This document shows positions 50,434 to 60,008 of a stretch of DNA of 64,000 nucleotides, in pieces. Below the pieces are notes generated by a model. It was not told where the DNA came from. It was given only the letters and a program-made list of their open reading frames with translations, and ran no database searches. This stretch comes from Sphingobium phenoxybenzoativorans (GTDB taxonomy: Bacteria; Pseudomonadota; Alphaproteobacteria; Sphingomonadales; Sphingomonadaceae), in assembly GCF_001757355.1 (NCBI RefSeq), contig NZ_MINO01000001.1, forward strand, positions 62,001 through 126,000. Reading direction: 5' to 3'. Within the stretch, counting starts at the first letter, position 1; every line of letters begins with the position of its first letter. A program made the translations under genes and the position numbers.

Positions 50434-53400
50434 TCAAACGAACTGGCTGACCATAGCAGCAGCGCGGGCGTAAAGCTTATAGACATTCGCCACGTCTTCG
50501 CTGACCAGCGCGGCGCCCCAGCAGCGCAGGAACCCTTTGTTTTGATTGGCGCCGCCCCATTGCGTACCAGTGCTGAGGGCGACGCTGGCGATACTGCTGG
50601 TGTTGATGGCAGTCCCCGCCCGATACAGCTGCATGACGCTGCTGCTGTTGCGCAGCAGTCGCCACCATGCCCGACCCATTGACGCGCCAGAGTTCGGGAG
50701 GTTGTAGCTTCGCGCCGCCGCCGCCGTGACCCGATAGGTGCCCGACGATCCGGAAGTGCGCGGTACAAGGTTCGTCACGCCAGCGACGCTGAATTGGGTA
50801 TTCCCGGTATTCACGTCCTCCATGATCTCCGCCATGACGGTGACACTGTCGCGCAGCATCCCTTCGCCGCCGGATGCCGGCGCGTAAGTTGGCCAGTTCA
50901 CGCGGTTCGTCGACACGCTGCCTGCGCTCTTGAAGGAGCCAGTCGCAGCTTCCCAGGTGATGCTGCCTTCGATAACGCCATGATGGCGGTTGAGGGCATC
51001 GCGGACGGCGACTTCCTGGTTCCAGCCATAGCCCAGAACAAAGACATCCTGCTTTGTCCGCAGATTGAGCTCGTCCAAGCTATTCTGGAACATGTCGACG
51101 AACCGGCGCCATTGCGTGCTAGGGGCGGCCGATCCGAAGCTGGTCATGAACGCGGTGGTCGCGGCGTTCTCATTCGAGCCGTCATGGATTGCTACGACGA
51201 CCGTTTTTTCTTTGAAGGTCGGACCCATGTAGCATTGCCATGTTTTCGGGTCGTCGATGTCCCCAGGCTCCCCGGTCAGCGGGTTGATGCCGAAAATCCC
51301 ATAGACGCCGCGCACCGTGAACTCGTGGATCGGTTGCGTCGAATAGGAGAGGGCAGATGCGACGCGAATTTCCTTCGTCGTCTGGTCGATTGTGAAAGCC
51401 GGGCTGCCACTGACGATACGAGCGAACCCACTCCCTTCCGCAAAAACGATAGTGCCGATCGCAGTGCCGACCGCTGTACCCTGCGGAACGACCAGGCCAT
51501 TGAAGCCGGGCTTCGGCACGATAGTAAACTCGCTGGTCGGAAGCTGCGGGTCCCAATAGATCGTAGCGCCGCCGGTGTTTACGCCGCCCTCGCGCTTGAT
51601 CCAGACCATATCATCTGGAATTTCCCACTTGTCCCAGCCGTTCACCTCCAAGCGGATGCCGCCCTGCGTCGAAGCCTTGTAATCCAGGAATGTGCGGCAG
51701 AGGCTTGCGGCGCAACGCATGCGACTGTCGTTAAAGATGACACGCTGGTTCGTGACATTGAGGCCCACAAAGAACATTGCATCATTGGAGCCATTAACGC
51801 CTGTGGGGCGGCGCGGCTCTTCAATGGTCAGGCGGTTATAGGTATTGGGGTTGTTGAAGCCGGTATTGCCCCAATCCTTTAGAGCGCGCTTGCACCATTT
51901 GATGTGAACATCGTTGAAAGTGCTCTCAAGAGCCTTGTGATCCAAGCCCGCATCGGCGCAGTTCTCGAAATACCCTGTGTTGATGACAAGCCTGCGCGGT
52001 CCCTGGCTATTATCGGCCTTGCCGCTGTCGGCGTCGATGCCGTCGCCGTTATTGTATACCGCATTGTTTACCTGCACGCTGTTTTTGCAGGTGACATTGT
52101 TGAGTGTAATATCCGACCACTCATCCAGTCCATCGGCGCGCTGACTTTTGAAAACCAGCATCGCTTGCCAATCCTTGCCCCAACGGCTGTCGCCGTCGAG
52201 CACCATGTTGCTCATGGTGACATGATTCACGCCATACTGCAGTTGAGCAAAGCCGCGTTCAGCCCGCAGCAGTTCGATGTTATCGCACTCGAAATGGCTG
52301 ATGCGGGCAGCGCCTTCATCGCGGTCGGTCGTGTCGCCGACGCTATCGGCGGGCTTGCTCTTGGTATTCTCGATGGTGCGATAGACATTATAGCTACGGT
52401 GGTTGAAAACGCCCCAATGCTCGATCGGGCAAGTCACCAGCCACACGCCATTGCCATAATGATCGTGATCGATGTCGTAGAACCAAATGTAACCCGAGCC
52501 TGGGGACAAGTTTTCAAACCGGAGCCAATTCGGACCAGTCCCGCCCGTCGATCCATTCGCGGCGTTCGGCCGGTTGCCTTTGAACTTGGCGCGCCGGGGC
52601 GTTAGGCCATCAGCCTTCATTCCGCGAAGGGAGATGCCTTTTGCGGGGTTGGTGGGCAGCTGATCTATGACACCAGCAGCATTGCCCTGCTGTTGATAAT
52701 CGCCTGAGTCCGCGTCGACGAGGATCGTAACGGGCACATCATCCTGGATGCCGCGCTTTATAAAAGTCGGGATCGCGGTGCGGTTGGCCGCATTGGCATA
52801 GGAACTGCCATCCTGGGCACCGCGAGCGGTCGGCGCAATCCAGAACGTCAGCTCGTCGCCGACGACCACCCCGTCATCCAGCACATTGATGGAGAAGGTC
52901 CATTCGTCCTTGTTGCGCTCGGGGCTGAGTACCTGGAAATTGATCGTCGCAGGGGAGCCGCCCAGGTCGTTGTAATTCAGGTAAAGCTGATTGCCGACGA
53001 ACAGGCCATCGCGGGCCACGGTCCCATATTGGCTGTTGACCTTGACGCGCATCGTGAACGGACGATCGGCAACGAACTGCCGCGAGAAGGCGCTATTCTC
53101 CACCATGACGGCGGATCGCTGCTCAGTAGGAACAACCGCTTTGGCGGTGTTCGCGAGATTGACATCCCAATGGATCACAGCGTTGGTATCGGTCAGCCCG
53201 GTGATGACCGATCCGTCGCCGGAATAGGCTTCCCGGTCCGCCTGGGTATTGATCCACTGCCCGTTATATTTGAGGCCATTATGAGCGACGCGCAGAACGA
53301 AGCTGTTGCCTTCGACGCCGATGAGAACGGCGCCAGCGCAGCCGGGTAGCGCCGGGTCGTGGATGGCCTCGCATCCGCTCATCCATAGCATGTCCGCCCG

Positions 53401-55197
53401 GCCGATGCCGCCGTCATATATGCCCCAATGGATCGGGATCGTACCGCTGGCATGCGGAGGATTGCGCTTTGTCGTCGGGTTGATCGACTTGCAATTTTCG
53501 AATGTTTGCCAAGGATCTTCGCCCAAAATGCTAACGATCCAGCAGCGCCAGTTGCGCTTGTTGTCTTCGCAGATGACGTTGCGATAATGGGTCTTGCGGC
53601 CTTTGTTATCGATGCCCGCATCAGTCATGCCGCTGATACGGACGTTCTCGACCAAGCCGTTGTAGATATTCTCGTTGCCAGTGATGCCGTCGCCGTTCTG
53701 GTAATAGATGCCGGGGATCGGCCGGGGGTCCATGCTGCAATTCTTGAGGTGCATGAAGTTCGGCGAATTAGGATCGGTCTCAGTCCCGCGAATAGTCCAG
53801 TTCGTGATGGTGCCGGTAAGGTCGAAAATCTCCTGCCATGCCACGGTGCCCGTGCTGTCGCCGATCTGGCGGCCGGCGTTCACCGGGAAGTCTTCGATCA
53901 GCAGATCAGTGACGGTGCCGTTGCAGCGCACGGCGGCACGCGAGCAGCCGATGCCCGTGCAATTGCGCACTGTCATTCCAGCGACGGTGCTCCCAGACGC
54001 CTGCTCAATGAAGCGCTGGACGTCGAGGAATTTGCAATCCTCCCATACCAGCTTCGCCATGTTGGTGCTGTTTTTGACGACCCAGCCAAAGTTGAAATGG
54101 CTAAGATCGAACCCCCGAAAAGTGAGGTTGCGGCTACCTTGGACCGTAATGAAAGTGTTTCCCGGACTGCCGCCCAAGTCATATTCTTCATCCAGATAGG
54201 TCAGCTGTTCAGGGTCGTCCGGAAGCTCCCAAAGTGTCCCGTTGCGCATGCGCCGCATGCCGAACGGCTTGACGCCCAGCGGCTTATAGGTCCCCTCGCT
54301 GTCGGTCGACTGCACCAGCGTCTGATTTGTGCCAGTGCTGCCCGTGCCCGCCACAGTGGCCAGATTGGCGGCGGTGATCGTATATTCGCCTTCGACGATA
54401 TTAACGACGCCGTTCTGTCCCGAATTGGCGACCTGGGATGCGATTTGGGCCAGTGGCGCCGCATTTTCAAAGCTGGTGCCGTCCTTCGTCCCGCTACCGA
54501 GCATTGTAACCCAGCGCGGCGACGCAACTGCGCCTTGCACAACTGTGAAGGTGCGATCGATGCCCGACCCCACGATCACGCCGGACGCATTCAGCAGGTT
54601 GATATGCAGATCGATGGTATAGGCGACATTGAAGTTTACCGACCCGGTCAGCCGGACCTCATTGACGTTCGCGACGCTGAACAGTCCCAGGCCGCCGCTT
54701 ACGCTAATGGAATATCCGAGCTCGAGCCCGGTGACCGTGCCGACCGTTTGAGACGCATAGGTCGCGGACTGGAGAATATCGCCCTCATATCCCGACGCCG
54801 GGACATAAGCGAGAGAAGGGGTAGACACTGCCAGAATGTCGGCCGGCAGCGAGGCGTCGGTCGTTTCGCCGCCGGGGCCGGCCGCGGTCACCTCCAGCAC
54901 AAGCGCACCGACGTTCATCGGGACCACCGTCGTCCCCGTTCCGACCGACGTGCCGTTCAGCAGCCAGCGACGGCCCGTTACCGTCCCGTGACTGACGGTA
55001 CCGTCGTTAGCTGTGAATTCAGTGACACCGGCGGTACCGGAGACCGGCGAAATGCTGGGCGGCTCGCCGAATATCGGTGCGGGATCGGGTTCCGCCACCA
55101 ATGGCGTGATACCGAGCATGTCTTGGATTGCGGAGATGGCCTCGGGATTTTGGTCCTGAAGAGCGGCGGCGATCTCGGCAGCATTAAGGACGGGCAT
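50434..55197 (-). CDS. Giant tailspike/tail-fibre-like protein with two beta-helices
   Basis: 1587 residues from ATG 55197 (GGAG nine bases upstream). Residues ~35-230 hold Ig-like strands. Two right-handed parallel beta-helix regions follow (about 240-700 and 800-1170), each opened by a similar ENAAPLAQIA/YANAANRTAI segment. A cadherin-like domain (about 1210-1290) contains GTAVGTAIGTIVFAEG and FTIDQTTKEIRVAS. The C-terminal part looks like a LamG-type lectin fold ending in YARAAAMVSQF. Probably a receptor-binding or polysaccharide-degrading virion protein. No assembly genes are near. Confidence 0.82.
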   Translation of the reverse strand: MPVLNAAEIAAALQDQNPEAISAIQDMLGITPLVAEPDPAPIFGEPPSISPVSGTAGVTEFTANDGTVSHGTVTGRRWLLNGTSVGTGTTVVPMNVGALVLEVTAAGPGGETTDASLPADILAVSTPSLAYVPASGYEGDILQSATYASQTVGTVTGLELGYSISVSGGLGLFSVANVNEVRLTGSVNFNVAYTIDLHINLLNASGVIVGSGIDRTFTVVQGAVASPRWVTMLGSGTKDGTSFENAAPLAQIASQVANSGQNGVVNIVEGEYTITAANLATVAGTGSTGTNQTLVQSTDSEGTYKPLGVKPFGMRRMRNGTLWELPDDPEQLTYLDEEYDLGGSPGNTFITVQGSRNLTFRGFDLSHFNFGWVVKNSTNMAKLVWEDCKFLDVQRFIEQASGSTVAGMTVRNCTGIGCSRAAVRCNGTVTDLLIEDFPVNAGRQIGDSTGTVAWQEIFDLTGTITNWTIRGTETDPNSPNFMHLKNCSMDPRPIPGIYYQNGDGITGNENIYNGLVENVRISGMTDAGIDNKGRKTHYRNVICEDNKRNWRCWIVSILGEDPWQTFENCKSINPTTKRNPPHASGTIPIHWGIYDGGIGRADMLWMSGCEAIHDPALPGCAGAVLIGVEGNSFVLRVAHNGLKYNGQWINTQADREAYSGDGSVITGLTDTNAVIHWDVNLANTAKAVVPTEQRSAVMVENSAFSRQFVADRPFTMRVKVNSQYGTVARDGLFVGNQLYLNYNDLGGSPATINFQVLSPERNKDEWTFSINVLDDGVVVGDELTFWIAPTARGAQDGSSYANAANRTAIPTFIKRGIQDDVPVTILVDADSGDYQQQGNAAGVIDQLPTNPAKGISLRGMKADGLTPRRAKFKGNRPNAANGSTGGTGPNWLRFENLSPGSGYIWFYDIDHDHYGNGVWLVTCPIEHWGVFNHRSYNVYRTIENTKSKPADSVGDTTDRDEGAARISHFECDNIELLRAERGFAQLQYGVNHVTMSNMVLDGDSRWGKDWQAMLVFKSQRADGLDEWSDITLNNVTCKNSVQVNNAVYNNGDGIDADSGKADNSQGPRRLVINTGYFENCADAGLDHKALESTFNDVHIKWCKRALKDWGNTGFNNPNTYNRLTIEEPRRPTGVNGSNDAMFFVGLNVTNQRVIFNDSRMRCAASLCRTFLDYKASTQGGIRLEVNGWDKWEIPDDMVWIKREGGVNTGGATIYWDPQLPTSEFTIVPKPGFNGLVVPQGTAVGTAIGTIVFAEGSGFARIVSGSPAFTIDQTTKEIRVASALSYSTQPIHEFTVRGVYGIFGINPLTGEPGDIDDPKTWQCYMGPTFKEKTVVVAIHDGSNENAATTAFMTSFGSAAPSTQWRRFVDMFQNSLDELNLRTKQDVFVLGYGWNQEVAVRDALNRHHGVIEGSITWEAATGSFKSAGSVSTNRVNWPTYAPASGGEGMLRDSVTVMAEIMEDVNTGNTQFSVAGVTNLVPRTSGSSGTYRVTAAAARSYNLPNSGASMGRAWWRLLRNSSSVMQLYRAGTAINTSSIASVALSTGTQWGGANQNKGFLRCWGAALVSEDVANVYKLYARAAAMVSQFV

Positions 55198-55380
55198 GGT
55201 AAGAATCTCCAGGCGAGCCGCCGGCACACGCCGCGGCTGGTGTGGCCAACTGGCCATTTGCGATCGGGAGATCCTGCCGGGTCACGCTGGTCAGGATCGT
55301 GCGGTTCGATGTTGAAAGGGGCCACCAGCTCCGCTGCCCTGGTGCCCCCCAGCGCCGCGATAGGGGGGTCGCGCGCTGAG

Positions 55381-55411
55381 ATCAGCGGCGGGAAAGGATT
55401 CCGCCGCTGAT
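55381..55411 (-). terminator. Perfect 11-base stem hairpin ending the small-gene operon
   Basis: ATCAGCGGCGG (55381-55391) and CCGCCGCTGAT (55401-55411) are exact reverse complements with a nine-base loop. It begins eight bases after the stop at 55419. It separates the small-gene operon from the tailspike-like gene. No T-run. Confidence 0.65.
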
Positions 55412-55418
55412 TTCCGAT

Positions 55419-56159
55419 TTATCTATTGAGCCTGAAGTGCGCGGCCAGACTATAATCCGTCGGCGCGCTGGGCGCCGCGATTTCGGGCGGGATCGGATAC
55501 TTGATGATCTGCAGTGCCGGCACGTCGTTAAGGGCGACGATCTCCTTTGGCGTTTCAAGCGGCGATCTGGACAAAAATCCCGCCTCGATGCCGGTTCCGA
55601 CGATGTCAGAGAGTGCGCGCCGCAATGCATCAGCCTCGTGCGACGTTGCACAATTCGCAAGAGCCGCGATTTGTACATAGCATTGCGCCAATAGGCTGAA
55701 GGCTTCGGACGCGTCGACGCGCAACTCGTCGACCAATGGACCAAAAGCTTCGCCAATCTCTCCAATTATTGGTGCCGCGACATTGTACAGCTCGCGACCA
55801 GCCTGTTCAGCATTGAGTTTCAACCCCTTGAGTATCAGCAGATAGCGCTCCCTCTCCTCCTCCAAATCTGAGATCGATTTCGGTGGCGCGGTGCCGTCCA
55901 TCATCGCCTTGGCAACTGCGGCTGCGTTATCCCCAGCGCGCTCAAGGTCGATGATTTCTTGCCGGATCTCGACAAGACGCGCGTTGGTGGAAGCGATCGC
56001 ATCCTGGATCGCGGCCTGCGACGAACGGAATTCTTCGCGTTTCGCGATCGTCGCGGCGGGATCGATCGTGATCAAGCTCTGGTAGACAACCGATAGCGCC
56101 GATTGATCGAGAGTTGAATGGTTCTGGTCACGGCCCAGAAGCCGGTCGAAAGCGTTCAT
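55419..56159 (-). CDS. Coiled-coil phage-type protein (246 residues)
   Basis: From ATG 56159, overlapping the upstream stop (ATGA). A long helical part (about 35-125) contains heptads such as AIASTNARLVEIRQEIIDLE and LEEERERYLLILKGLKL. The C-terminal ~40 residues are Pro-rich. Scaffold-like or tail-associated roles are possible; no family recognised. Confidence 0.7.
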   Translation of the reverse strand: MNAFDRLLGRDQNHSTLDQSALSVVYQSLITIDPAATIAKREEFRSSQAAIQDAIASTNARLVEIRQEIIDLERAGDNAAAVAKAMMDGTAPPKSISDLEEERERYLLILKGLKLNAEQAGRELYNVAAPIIGEIGEAFGPLVDELRVDASEAFSLLAQCYVQIAALANCATSHEADALRRALSDIVGTGIEAGFLSRSPLETPKEIVALNDVPALQIIKYPIPPEIAAPSAPTDYSLAAHFRLNR

Positions 56160-56719
56160 GCTACGAGCCCACGGTTTGAATTTGCTTGGCGGGCTCGATC
56201 CCACACGCTGGCGGCCTTAGGGCGCCTGGTGGAGATTTGCGCCGAGATAACCGCAGGTCGGACGCCCGCGGCCTGATTTGCCGCTCTGGCTTTCGTCCAG
56301 ATCGCTTCGGCGCGTGCCGCTTTTGGGTCCTTGGGCTTGTTGATCGCCGGTCGAGGGTCGCCACTGGCTAGCGCGGCATTGGAGGCGCGTGCGCGGCTCC
56401 AAATCGCCGCCGACCGGGCTTGGCGCTCCTCCGCAGCAAGCTCTGCTTTGGCCTGGGCCACCAATTCGGCGACATGGGCCTTACGTGCCAAATCTTCCGC
56501 GGCGGGCTGAGTTGGGGGAACCGCTGCCTTAGCAGGTGGCGCCGCTGGGACCGGCTTGTCGGTACCACTGGCCGATTCTTCACGGTCGGGAGAAATTGAT
56601 TTGCTGCTGATCCGAAGCGCGTCGGGGCTGCGCGCGTTAATCGCATCCCGCCGGTCGTTCAGCTTTGCAAAGCGCGGGCCAGTTGCTGGCGACGCGCCGA
56701 TTATGGTGATGTCAGTCAT
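56156..56719 (-). CDS. Alanine-rich phage-type protein with a threefold repeat
   Basis: 187 residues from ATG 56719. Three similar segments with the core (A/V)IWxRARxxN appear: SAAIWSRARASNAAL, AEAIWTKARAANQAA and AASVWDRARQANSN. The region before them is Ala/Pro-rich. The repeats could bind a repeated partner. Coupled by ATGA to the coiled-coil gene; the start overlaps the previous small gene by eight bases. Confidence 0.7.
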   Translation of the reverse strand: MTDITIIGASPATGPRFAKLNDRRDAINARSPDALRISSKSISPDREESASGTDKPVPAAPPAKAAVPPTQPAAEDLARKAHVAELVAQAKAELAAEERQARSAAIWSRARASNAALASGDPRPAINKPKDPKAARAEAIWTKARAANQAAGVRPAVISAQISTRRPKAASVWDRARQANSNRGLVA

Positions 56720-56906
56720 GAGAAAACCTTTGCTTGTGAATGAATTCCTTGAAACGGCGGCGACTGGTGTTGCGGGTTTCGTTCGAGATCTTCGCGAAGT
56801 GCTTTGCTGCCGCTGCCGATCGGAGCTTCCTTGCGATGCCGGCGTCCTGCGCCGCTGTAAGCGCGACGAACGGGGCAGGTCGGATCTCAACGATGGGCAC
56901 AATCAC
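56712..56906 (-). CDS. Small basic protein (64 residues)
   Basis: ATG 56906 overlaps the stop of the preceding gene by four bases. The middle is basic and helical (GIARKLRSAAAAKHFAKIS, RRRFKEFIHKQRF). It fits a chain of overlapping small genes. No family recognised. Confidence 0.6.
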   Translation of the reverse strand: MIVPIVEIRPAPFVALTAAQDAGIARKLRSAAAAKHFAKISNETRNTSRRRFKEFIHKQRFSHD

Positions 56907-57079
56907 CGCATCACCGCCATCGCATCCAGCGTCTGGTCTATCAGCGCGGGAAGGGGCGCGGTCTCGGCCAAAGGGACCGGAACGGACTCTGTCGGCGTGA
57001 CGGACGTGTCGGATGGCGGTTCGATGCCCGCGGCGCGAAGTGCGGCGGCGAGGGTGAGGCGGTCGGAATAGTCGATCAT
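56903..57079 (-). CDS. Small acidic protein (58 residues)
   Basis: ATG 57079, with GGA seven bases upstream; TTG 57085 is also in frame. It starts with a helix (DYSDRLTLAAALRAAGI) and continues with Pro/Thr-rich sequence. The stop overlaps the next start by four bases. No family recognised. Confidence 0.6.
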   Translation of the reverse strand: MIDYSDRLTLAAALRAAGIEPPSDTSVTPTESVPVPLAETAPLPALIDQTLDAMAVMR

Positions 57080-57129
57080 GGTCAAGTCCTTCGATTAATG
57101 GTCGTCACGGCTTCGGGGGCCGGGGGTGG

Positions 57130-58515
57130 TCACGTTCCGTCAGCCCAGCCGGGAACGGTATCGGGGCTGTCGGGATGATCGGGATCGAACAGAGGGGAGA
57201 GGGCCTCCAAGGGGGCCTCTCCCTCTTTCGTAGAAAGAGGGTGTGTGTTTCCCGCAGTTTCCCGCACATTTCCCGCAAGGATTTCTGCGGTTTTTGAAAC
57301 TGTTTCCCGCATTTCCCGCAGGGTATTTCCCGCAGCATTTCCCGCACCCGATTTTTGGCTGATTTCCGCCGGATTCTTCGTGTCGGAGGCCAAATCGGTC
57401 GATGGGTTTCCCGCAGGTTTCCCGCACGTTTCCCGCAGCCCAAAAACGGGCTTTCGATCAGCGCCTCGCCACAGTTCGGAGCGCTCGATTTTGCCCAAAC
57501 GGAACAGCCGATCCATTGCTTGCTCCAGACGCCGGCGACCTATGTTTTTGCTTTCCGGCATCTCAGAAAAAACGAGAGGCGCAAAGTTCCGGCCGCTCAG
57601 TTCAGATACTGCTCGTTGCTGGCGTTTCCGCTCTGTCAGGCATGCCAGGAATAGCTCATTGTCGATCGACGCCTGTGCGATCGCGACTAGGTCATCACGT
57701 TTGTTTTCCGGCAGATCTTCATCGCGAACGAAGGCGCCTTCCAACCATCGGAATGTAATGGCCTCCCCTCTGGCGGCGTAATTTGATTTTGACCGGGAGA
57801 GGCTTCGCAGATTCGGATCGATTGGCCCTTCCAAGCTGTCGGGGAATGACAGAAATAGGCGATTGCGGACCTGGTTTTCCCATGCCGTTGATCCGCTGAA
57901 TTCGGCTCCGGCCTTGTTAGGATGGCCGATCAAGATCATAGGACCGTCCATCGCCATCGAGAGGCTGTCCATGAGGCCCAGGAACTTCGCTACAGCATGT
58001 CGCGAGTTCTCGTCGCCATTCAGACCATGACTGGCATTGTCGAACGCCATGGCGCCAATTGCGTGGGCGTCGATCGTTTCGAGGAGCTGCCGGTAAAGCG
58101 GTTCAATCCGCAACCGGCGATCGGTATCGATGGTCGCGAGGGCGGTGTCAGGGCTGCCTTTTAGGCTGAGAAGGAACAGCCGTCCCGCTAAGTCCTGCAT
58201 CGAGCACCCAAGGCGATCGTTGATTGCTTCCTGCCTCCGATGAAGCTCGTCCAGGTCATCCTCAGCAGTGACGTAAAGAGATATCGCTGATCGAACGGCC
58301 AACCCCATGAACGGCGAGCCCCGTGCGATGCATGTAAGCAGCTGCTGGGTCATGAGCGATTTGCCGACCGACCCTGGACCGGTCAGATATGTGGTCGAGA
58401 GGAGGGGTATCCAGTCCTTCGCGGTCCATTCACGATCGGGGGCGGACAACCCCTGCCACTGACTGGCGTCGACTACAGGAAGGGACGGGGCGGCACTTTC
58501 CACTCGGGCGGCCAT
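57130..58515 (-). CDS. RepA-like AAA ATPase (DnaB/RecA-fold helicase type)
   Basis: 461 residues from ATG 58515; GTG 58536 is an alternative. Walker A GPGSVGKSLMTQQ is near residue 45, AEDD/ELHRRQEAIN follows, and a Walker-B-like GAMAFDNASHG lies near 165. This matches the AAA_25/RepA ATPases of plasmids and phages. The C-terminal ~110 residues are of strange composition (CGK, AGN, RET, REM repeats) because the DNA there consists of 9-bp repeats. The likely role is replication of the excised element, with the origin inside the gene. Confidence 0.85.
   Translation of the reverse strand: MAARVESAAPSLPVVDASQWQGLSAPDREWTAKDWIPLLSTTYLTGPGSVGKSLMTQQLLTCIARGSPFMGLAVRSAISLYVTAEDDLDELHRRQEAINDRLGCSMQDLAGRLFLLSLKGSPDTALATIDTDRRLRIEPLYRQLLETIDAHAIGAMAFDNASHGLNGDENSRHAVAKFLGLMDSLSMAMDGPMILIGHPNKAGAEFSGSTAWENQVRNRLFLSFPDSLEGPIDPNLRSLSRSKSNYAARGEAITFRWLEGAFVRDEDLPENKRDDLVAIAQASIDNELFLACLTERKRQQRAVSELSGRNFAPLVFSEMPESKNIGRRRLEQAMDRLFRLGKIERSELWRGADRKPVFGLRETCGKPAGNPSTDLASDTKNPAEISQKSGAGNAAGNTLREMRETVSKTAEILAGNVRETAGNTHPLSTKEGEAPLEALSPLFDPDHPDSPDTVPGWADGT
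57248..57437. repeat. Ten iteron-like 9-bp repeats (replication origin candidate)
   Basis: Exact TTTCCCGCA occurs at 57248, 57258, 57269, 57303, 57312, 57326, 57338, 57407, 57418 and 57429, all in one orientation. Seven copies lie within 99 bases and three more within 31. They lie in the 3' part of the ATPase gene and are read in all three codon phases, so the DNA is what is conserved. Confidence 0.85.
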
Positions 58516-58525
58516 GCTTTGGTGA

Positions 58526-59074
58526 TCACGCGGCACTGGAGCGAAGCTTCCGTATCACAATGCCGGGCAACGGCTTGGGCTTGCTAAGTGCTAAACGTAC
58601 ATATCGTGCCGTGACCGCGTCGGTTTCAATCTCTGGCGCAAGGAACAGCTGGCTGACCTCCTGCGCTTCGTAGTCGAGGATGCAGATGCCTCGGCAACCA
58701 TTCTGGAGCCAGGAGAGCGGGGTGTCCCAGATCTGAAGGGGCGCCATATCGAAAGTAGGCCGGCAAATTTGCTCCGGAGATAGGCACCAGCCTTGACCAA
58801 CTCGCCAATACCAGCGCGTGGGATTTGTCGGTTTGAAAGCGACAAGGTCGACTATGCCGTTGCCCTCCCAGACCGCAAGGACGACATGAATTTCACCCTC
58901 GTCGCTCGGTTCGAACAACTGTCCGGGAAGGATGCTGATGGGACCGACACCAAGCGGGGCGTATGAGCCCAACTGCGCTATCGTCTCGGTAGAGATCCCA
59001 TAGGCGACAAGCCGATCGACGTGCTCGACCATCCCCATCGCGAAATGCTGGGTTTCTCGTTCGAGATCGATCAT
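58526..59074 (-). CDS. Hypothetical 182-residue phage-type protein
   Basis: From ATG 59074 (MIDLERETQHF). A mixed alpha/beta protein with ILPGQLFEPSDEGEIHVVLA and RYVRLALSKPKP. I do not recognise a domain, but similar single-copy proteins accompany RepA-like ATPases in prophage regions (recollection). It directly precedes the ATPase gene. Confidence 0.65.
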   Translation of the reverse strand: MIDLERETQHFAMGMVEHVDRLVAYGISTETIAQLGSYAPLGVGPISILPGQLFEPSDEGEIHVVLAVWEGNGIVDLVAFKPTNPTRWYWRVGQGWCLSPEQICRPTFDMAPLQIWDTPLSWLQNGCRGICILDYEAQEVSQLFLAPEIETDAVTARYVRLALSKPKPLPGIVIRKLRSSAA

Positions 59075-59078
59075 CCGA

Positions 59079-59282
59079 TCAGACACTGGACAGTCCTGTG
59101 CGATCGAAGATGCGCCATCCGCGCGTCGTGCGGAGGCCTTGGGCCCAGCCGAACGCTTGTTGATAAGACTGGAATTCAGCGTCCAGCGGTTCACCTACGA
59201 CTGGGGGGCACACACGGACGTCAAAGCCGGCGCCGAAAGGCTCATGAACGATTTCGATGGTGCGCTCGGCGGTCGGACGCAT
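59079..59282 (-). CDS. Small phage-type protein (67 residues)
   Basis: ATG 59282. Contains FDVRVCPPVVGEPLDAEFQSY then AFGWAQGLRTTRGWRIFDRT, a pattern I recall from small conserved prophage proteins. Four bases separate it from the next gene. Function unknown. Confidence 0.7.
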   Translation of the reverse strand: MRPTAERTIEIVHEPFGAGFDVRVCPPVVGEPLDAEFQSYQQAFGWAQGLRTTRGWRIFDRTGLSSV

Positions 59283-59381
59283 AAATCTACTCCGATTGAA
59301 TCAAAGCGAGCATGTCGTCGAAAAATTAGCCGTCAAATTCGCCGTGGCGAGGATTTGGCGAACTTGGCGAGGGCGCAGAAA

Positions 59382-60008
59382 TCAGCCATTTTTCGCTTTT
59401 TCCCATGCCGGTCGGAACATGTCCGCGCGAGAGTACGGCAAGAATTGCGGCAGCTTCCCGAACTCCTTCCACGCCTTTTCGGAGTTTTTGTCCCGCCCTC
59501 TGGCACGATAGGCAGCGCACCAACTGATTGCGGCTGCGAAGTCCTGTTCGGTTGTAGTAATACGACCTACTTGGTTTGCGGCTGCAGGGGACTCGGCAAA
59601 GCGGAGTAGCAGCGCAGATGCTTCCTCACGGTCTACCGTGACGCCGTAGGCACGGCTGACGGTCATCGAAGTCCGAGATCCGCCGCCAGTCACTGTTACC
59701 GCCGCGAATGATGCAGTGGTCCAGTCAGCTGAATAGGTCGCCCGATTGGTATATGTTCGATCGCTCAGTTCAACGATGCGATCGCCATCATGTGTCCAGT
59801 GGTTGCCCCAAAAGCGTTGATCTAGCGGGTGGTTGAGCAAGGATTTGGAGGTGGCTTTTTGCCAGGTGCTTTCGCAGAAGTATGTTGTGGCGATCGCTGT
59901 CAGCACGCCGGAGTTTAGCTGCCCCACGATCCAGAGCCGCGCACCGGATCGACCAAGAAAGCGCTCAGCAGCGAGCACCACCTCTGACAGACTGATCCGC
60001 TCCGTCAT
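59382..60008 (-). CDS. Hypothetical 208-residue protein
   Basis: ATG 60008 overlaps the upstream stop by four bases. N-terminal LSEVVLAAERFLGRSGARLW is helical; the middle is strand-rich (DWTTASFAAVTVTGGG); the C-terminus is charged. No domain recognised. Part of a chain of four-base overlaps running from 61348 to here. Confidence 0.65.
   Translation of the reverse strand: MTERISLSEVVLAAERFLGRSGARLWIVGQLNSGVLTAIATTYFCESTWQKATSKSLLNHPLDQRFWGNHWTHDGDRIVELSDRTYTNRATYSADWTTASFAAVTVTGGGSRTSMTVSRAYGVTVDREEASALLLRFAESPAAANQVGRITTTEQDFAAAISWCAAYRARGRDKNSEKAWKEFGKLPQFLPYSRADMFRPAWEKAKNG

Noticed and set aside
53428-55410. 660-codon plus-strand frame opposite the tailspike-like gene
   Set aside because: No domain and a composition expected from the antisense of a GC-rich gene; the minus-strand protein has clear beta-helix and cadherin-like parts.
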